Shown here piece by piece: positions 59,869 through 64,000 of a stretch of 64,000 nucleotides of DNA. The stretch comes from JACRCG01 sp964524835. Lineage in GTDB: Bacteria > Desulfobacterota > Desulfuromonadia > Geobacterales > Pseudopelobacteraceae. The stretch's first letter is position 1, and every line of letters begins with the position of its first letter. The notes under the pieces were generated by a model. That model saw only the letters and a list, made by a program, of their open reading frames with translations, ran no database searches and was not told the origin of the DNA. The position numbers and the translations under genes are program-made. The stretch is from assembly GCA_964524835.1 (NCBI GenBank), contig CAZGEG010000012.1:1-64000 (forward strand), written 5' to 3'.

Positions 59869-62385
59869 ATGGAAACTCAATTCACCTCTGATTGCCGCGC
59901 CCTGATGCGCCACGAGATCGCCGCCGCGGGCGGCAACGAGGTGTTCTTCATCGGCCGCACCAACGTCGACGGCATCGTCTGCGAAGCCGAGGCCATCGCC
60001 CGCGGCAGCAAGGTGGCCGTGCCCGCCATCATCACCCGAGCATCGAGCGGCGACGTCGTCATCCACAACCACCCCTCCGGCGACCTGACCCCGTCGACCG
60101 CCGACATGGACATCGCCTCGGTCTGCGGCAACCAGGGGATCGGCTTCGCCATCATCGACAACGACTGCAACCGCTGTTACCAGGTCGTCTCCCCCTTTAC
60201 CGAGAAAAAAGGGGAGCTCCTCTCCCTGGAAGAGATCGGCCGGGTCTTTGCCGCCGACGGCATGATGGCCCACCTGAAGGGATTCGAACCGCGCGACGAG
60301 CAGGTGCGGATGGCCTTTGCCGTCGCCGAGGCCTTCAACGGCGACCGGGTCGTGCTGGTCGAGGCGGGCACCGGCACCGGCAAATCGCTGGCGTACCTGA
60401 TCCCGGCGATTCTCTGGGCGGTGCGGAACAATGAACGGGTAGTGGTATCCACCAACACGATCAACCTGCAGGAACAGCTGATCAAGAAAGACCTCCCCTT
60501 CCTGGCGCGCAACTCCGCGGTTGAGTTCAAGGCGGCGCTGGTCAAGGGGCGCAGCAACTACGCCTGTCTGCGCAAACTGGAGCATGCCGAGGCGGAACCG
60601 GCGCTCTTCCCGGATGAAGCGTCCGCCGAGCTGACGACCATCATCGAGTGGAGCCACAGCAGCCAGGACGGCTGCCGCAGCGATCTGGCCTTCACGCCGC
60701 ACGCCGGCACCTGGGAGGAGGTCTGCTGCGAGGCCGACCAGTGCGGGAGATCGCGCTGCAAGCATTTTGGCCGCTGCTTCTTCTACCGGGCCCGGCGCGA
60801 ATCATCCGCCGCCCGGGTGCTGGTGGTCAATCACGCGCTGCTGCTGTCGGATATCGTTCTCCGCAGGGAGACCGGCTACGATGCCACCGCCATCCTCCCC
60901 CCCTTTACCCGCCTGATCTTCGACGAAGGGCATCACCTGGAAGACGTCGCCACCAGCCACCTGTCGCTGACGATCGCCCGGAGCGGCATCCTCAAGCAGC
61001 TGCAGCGGCTGGTGCCGCAGAAGGCCAACCGGGCCGGGCTGCTGACGATCATCTCCTCCCGCATCACCCGGGATCTGCCGGAATCCCAGGAAGGGCTCTA
61101 CGCCGAACTGTCGGGATTGCTGGAAAGCCAGCTCATCCCCAAGGCGCATGAACTGGCGGGGTTGACGGAGCAGACCATGGACTGGCTGGCGGTCAGCGTG
61201 GAGCATGACGGGGGAGGAGGAGTTGCGGCGGGGCGGGAACAGAAGCTGCGGGTCACTCCCGAGGTGGAGCGGACCCCCTTCTGGCAGGAGTGCCGCCAAA
61301 AGCTCCACGCCCTGGCGGATGCCGTCAACGACTATACCGCGTCGCTGCGGACCCTGGTGCGGCGCTCGAAAGAGCTGCCGGAAAAGCTGCAGGAAAAGTT
61401 GGCGGACCAACTGCTCGATACGGGTGGGATTGAAGGTCGCCTGCAGAGCATGGCCGACGCGCTGCTGTTCTTCACGACCGAAGCCGAAGGTTACTGCCGC
61501 TGGATCGAAACCAAGCGGGGAAATCGCGGCGTCCAGGCCAGGCTGACCGCCGCGCCGCTCGACATCTCGGCCCAGCTCAAGGAGACCGTGTTCGACAAGC
61601 TCAAGACCATCATCGTCACCTCCGCCACGCTGACGGTCGGGGGGGAGTTCGGCTACCTCAAAAAACGCACCGGCTTCGGCCTGCTCCCCAAGGAGCGCCT
61701 CTCCGAGCTGCAGCTGGCATCGCCCTTCGACTATGCGCGCCAGGTGTTCGTCGCGGTGCCGGAGGAGATGCCGGAACCGACGGCGCCCGGCTACCGGGAA
61801 GCGCTGGAGCAGCATATCCTCAAGGCGGTGACGATCTCGCGCGGCGGCGCCTTTATCCTCTTCACCTCCTATGACCTCTTGAATCGGGTGTACCAGGCAC
61901 TGTCACCGGCGCTGGCGCGGCTCGGGCTGACGTCGCTCAAGCAGGGGGAAACCGGCCGCCATGCCCTGCTGACGCAGTTCCGCAAGGAGGGGAACGCGGT
62001 GCTGTTCGGCACCGATTCGTTCTGGGAGGGCGTCGACGTCAAGGGGGAGGCGCTGCGGCTGGTGATAATCGCCCGGCTCCCGTTCCAGGTACCGACCGAT
62101 CCGGTCCAGCAGGCGCGGGCCGAAAAGATCAAGGCCGACGGCGGCGACCCGTTCCGCGATTTTTCCGTGCCGCAGGCGGTCATCAAGTTCCGCCAGGGGT
62201 TCGGGCGCCTGATCCGGAGCCGCGATGACCGCGGCGCGGTGCTGATCCTCGACCGGCGGGTGCTCAACAAGAGTTACGGCAGGATCTTTCTCCGTTCACT
62301 GCCGGATACGGAGATTGTCAAGGGGAATTCGGGAGTTATTTTCGACAAGCTGGAGGGTTTTTTCAATTCTGGAAATGACCTTTGA
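59869..62385 (+). CDS. DinG-family helicase fused to an N-terminal JAMM domain
   Basis: An 838-residue protein counted from the ATG at 59869; upstream methionines (59830, 59854) give slightly longer forms and no start has a clear ribosome-binding site. Residues 1-110 are a JAMM/RadC-like domain with all metal residues: E24, H66 and H68 in HNHPSG, and D79. The DinG/XPD helicase follows: Walker A GTGTGKS (168-174), DEGH as the Walker B box, and four cysteines (near CLRKLEHAE and CCEADQCGRSRCKHFGRC) that could hold an iron-sulfur cluster. It probably unwinds branched DNA; the JAMM part may deconjugate a protein or be structural. Confidence 0.9.
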   Translation: METQFTSDCRALMRHEIAAAGGNEVFFIGRTNVDGIVCEAEAIARGSKVAVPAIITRASSGDVVIHNHPSGDLTPSTADMDIASVCGNQGIGFAIIDNDCNRCYQVVSPFTEKKGELLSLEEIGRVFAADGMMAHLKGFEPRDEQVRMAFAVAEAFNGDRVVLVEAGTGTGKSLAYLIPAILWAVRNNERVVVSTNTINLQEQLIKKDLPFLARNSAVEFKAALVKGRSNYACLRKLEHAEAEPALFPDEASAELTTIIEWSHSSQDGCRSDLAFTPHAGTWEEVCCEADQCGRSRCKHFGRCFFYRARRESSAARVLVVNHALLLSDIVLRRETGYDATAILPPFTRLIFDEGHHLEDVATSHLSLTIARSGILKQLQRLVPQKANRAGLLTIISSRITRDLPESQEGLYAELSGLLESQLIPKAHELAGLTEQTMDWLAVSVEHDGGGGVAAGREQKLRVTPEVERTPFWQECRQKLHALADAVNDYTASLRTLVRRSKELPEKLQEKLADQLLDTGGIEGRLQSMADALLFFTTEAEGYCRWIETKRGNRGVQARLTAAPLDISAQLKETVFDKLKTIIVTSATLTVGGEFGYLKKRTGFGLLPKERLSELQLASPFDYARQVFVAVPEEMPEPTAPGYREALEQHILKAVTISRGGAFILFTSYDLLNRVYQALSPALARLGLTSLKQGETGRHALLTQFRKEGNAVLFGTDSFWEGVDVKGEALRLVIIARLPFQVPTDPVQQARAEKIKADGGDPFRDFSVPQAVIKFRQGFGRLIRSRDDRGAVLILDRRVLNKSYGRIFLRSLPDTEIVKGNSGVIFDKLEGFFNSGNDL

Positions 62386-62696
62386 CCCGGCAATTCCGCT
62401 TGAACTGCGGATTAATCACGCTGTCTTGCTCCAGATCTCCCCGCCGGTATTTGCATGCCCATGGACGATTCCACCCCTTAGCCCAGTTACCAACAAACCT
62501 TCACCACAAGCTGCGCGGACAATAATTCCTGTTTCATTTTCCGGCACAATCAACAAATCCACTATTCATGCGGCAGCGTGCTATAATAAGACCATAAAGA
62601 TCCACAATGCTAATGCAATGCTTCTACTGACGCGGGTGCTCGTGAAGTGTCCGGTAAAACGCCATGCTGAAGGGGAGGGGAGAAGCGGAGTATGCT
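62386..62696. other. Intergenic region, nothing recognised
   Basis: About 310 bases between the helicase gene and the lipoprotein gene. No RNA, terminator with a T-run or coding fragment was recognised. Open frames lack ribosome-binding sites. Confidence 0.55.
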
Positions 62697-63260
62697 GTGA
62701 AATCGGTACTTGTTCTTCAGAGTGCATTTCTTATCGTGTTTGCATGCGGATGTACCACCTTCAAAGGAAATTATACGCTTTCGTTTGACGCTCCGGTTGC
62801 AACGGCATTCTGGGTCGAACGCGACCCTCCTACTGAGCCGCTCGATGCAGCCGAGGCCCTTGCCGTCCAGTCCGCAGCCGGACTTATGACTTTGCAGCGG
62901 ATCAAAGGGACCGCCTACTACGAAGGGGAAGAGGATTATTTTACGATTATCAGGCATGAACAGCTAAGCGCGGGCGAAGAAACGTACGTGATCTCGGTGA
63001 GGTACAGGATCAGGGACGGACTTGTATACGGGGAAACAATTCCGCGCATTGTCGCAGCTCTTGACCCGAAAAAGGAGGAGTTTGCCAGGGGTGTCGCCTT
63101 TAGTGTGATCAACGGCTCATCTTTCATTATTCCTGTGATTTATGAAGGAAGGGTCTTTGTCCCTGGAAAGGGTCCGCTGTACGGTGACCAGTGCATCATT
63201 GATGTTGTTGAAAAAGATCTGGAGAGGGAATATGCCACCTACCGCATCAGGACGTGTTAA
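62697..63260 (+). CDS. Predicted lipoprotein of unknown function
   Basis: A 187-residue protein starting at GTG 62697, with GGAG about 7 bases upstream. The signal peptide ends FACGC, so the second cysteine may be lipidated. The mature part is beta-rich (TAYYEGEEDYFTIIRH, VYGETIPRIV, GRVFVPGKGPLYGDQ). No family is recognised. A longer frame from ATG 62664 would hide the signal peptide and is less likely. Confidence 0.7.
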   Translation: MKSVLVLQSAFLIVFACGCTTFKGNYTLSFDAPVATAFWVERDPPTEPLDAAEALAVQSAAGLMTLQRIKGTAYYEGEEDYFTIIRHEQLSAGEETYVISVRYRIRDGLVYGETIPRIVAALDPKKEEFARGVAFSVINGSSFIIPVIYEGRVFVPGKGPLYGDQCIIDVVEKDLEREYATYRIRTC

Positions 63261-63337
63261 ATCATCTCCGGGAGTGTGTGGATAATGCGGGTATGGCAGA
63301 GGAGTTTCCGATAAATCCGGGATGTACGCGGGAATTG

Positions 63338-63363
63338 AAAAGGGGCAGTTTTTGGCTGCCCCT
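63338..63363 (-). terminator. Terminator of the membrane-protein gene at 63394
   Basis: On the minus strand, GGGGCAG pairs with CTGCCCC and is followed by TTTTC, 32 bases after the stop codon. Confidence 0.7.
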
Positions 63364-63393
63364 GCCGGTTTACTTATTCAGAAGAGGAGACGA

Positions 63394-63882
63394 TCATGCG
63401 CCTGTCCGCATCCTTTTTTTGGCGCTGAAATTGAAACACTGGAAATACATCAGGCAGGTCAGCAAAAACGAGAATATCGTGGAGGCGAGAACCAGCGGGG
63501 CTCCCGCCGCCTTTTTTGCATCCGGGATGAGCGTGACAAAGACCACGAAGAAAGCCACGCCGCAGAATTTCCACAGGTCCCCGATCAACCGTTTTTTTCG
63601 CAGTGCGGCCAGCTGTTCGGGAGACATGTTTGGCTGTGCCCCTTCGATTTCCACGCCGGCATCGCGCCAGGCGAGCCGGTAAACCGGATATATGAGTAGC
63701 AACTGTATGACGATAGACGCTATAATGCTGCTCATAAACTGTCCCGGTTTTCCAAGTGCGGCAAACCGGCCCTGGAAAATTATCGCCATAACGATCAACA
63801 GTCCCGTTAATATTGTCTGTACAATCCGGTAGACCATCATCTGCCGGTCAAGTTTCTTGAAATCGGTACTGGCCATTGACAT
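63394..63882 (-). CDS. Membrane protein of unknown function
   Basis: A 162-residue protein with four hydrophobic segments (about 18-36, 47-68, 105-122 and 130-148) and a charged central loop (GAQPNMSPEQLAALRKKRLIGD). The start at 63882 (MSMASTDFKKLD) has GGAGAG upstream; a longer frame reaches 63951. The basic C-terminus (SAKKRMRTGA) suggests the cytoplasmic side. No family is recognised. Confidence 0.7.
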   Translation of the reverse strand: MSMASTDFKKLDRQMMVYRIVQTILTGLLIVMAIIFQGRFAALGKPGQFMSSIIASIVIQLLLIYPVYRLAWRDAGVEIEGAQPNMSPEQLAALRKKRLIGDLWKFCGVAFFVVFVTLIPDAKKAAGAPLVLASTIFSFLLTCLMYFQCFNFSAKKRMRTGA

Positions 63883-64000
63883 ACTCTCCGCAAAGAATTT
63901 ATAACTCTGTTTCAGCGGCGCAAATGTAGCAGAAAGCAGCCGGATGCACAAGGGTGCATTACAGCATTCGCTAATTTAGAACCTTTGAAACCGTTTTCTG

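Overview
The window is about 64 kb of bacterial chromosome of moderately high GC. It most resembles the Geobacter/Pelobacter/Trichlorobacter group (Desulfuromonadales/Geobacterales). The best evidence is a triheme periplasmic cytochrome c7 of the PpcA type, supported by a hisZ-purA pair, a DUF4388/roadblock gene pair, a JAMM-DinG helicase fusion and a def-fmt-DUF116 operon. No rRNA, tRNA or CRISPR array was recognised. Species is not assigned.

Layout. Bases 1-5000 look like the edge of a surface-polysaccharide region: a heptanucleotide tandem repeat, a secreted beta-helix protein, the 3' remnant of a methyltransferase gene, an epimerase-glycosyltransferase fusion and a zinc-ribbon methyltransferase. 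Bases 5100-16800 hold an outer-membrane beta-barrel protein, proA, a CoA-binding protein, two roadblock-type proteins followed by typA, two cobalamin methyltransferase genes (cbiET, cbiL) and ppdK. Bases 16900-23500 hold gspG, the PpcA-like cytochrome, uvrB with an in-frame palindromic insertion, a 43-codon winged-helix-like gene overlapping the uvrB stop, and a sensor kinase / response regulator / diguanylate cyclase operon.

Bases 23600-36000 hold gltX, an acyl-CoA synthetase, a radical SAM gene and a thiSGE operon behind a TPP riboswitch. A PilZ gene, a DRTGG-domain ATPase and a flbD-motA-motB motility set follow, then a ttcA-like gene and metX behind a SAM-I riboswitch. Bases 36000-41300 hold a lipoprotein, hisZ-purA, a vapBC toxin-antitoxin pair and a flavin reductase-like gene.

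Bases 41300-43800 are clearly accessory. A REP-associated Y1 transposase with perfect 22-bp terminal inverted repeats has truncated an IS3-family element. That element in turn sits in what looks like an integron attC site, at the end of two gene cassettes coding for proteins of unknown function. One attC-like site between the cassettes is complete; no integrase is present.

Bases 43900-63950 return to core-type genes: a very large GH13 protein, a TPR protein, an HDOD protein, def-fmt-DUF116, glnE, mtnA, a thioesterase, a split chromate transporter, the JAMM-DinG helicase and two envelope proteins of unknown function. Many genes are tightly packed, with 1-4 base overlaps and shared bidirectional terminators.
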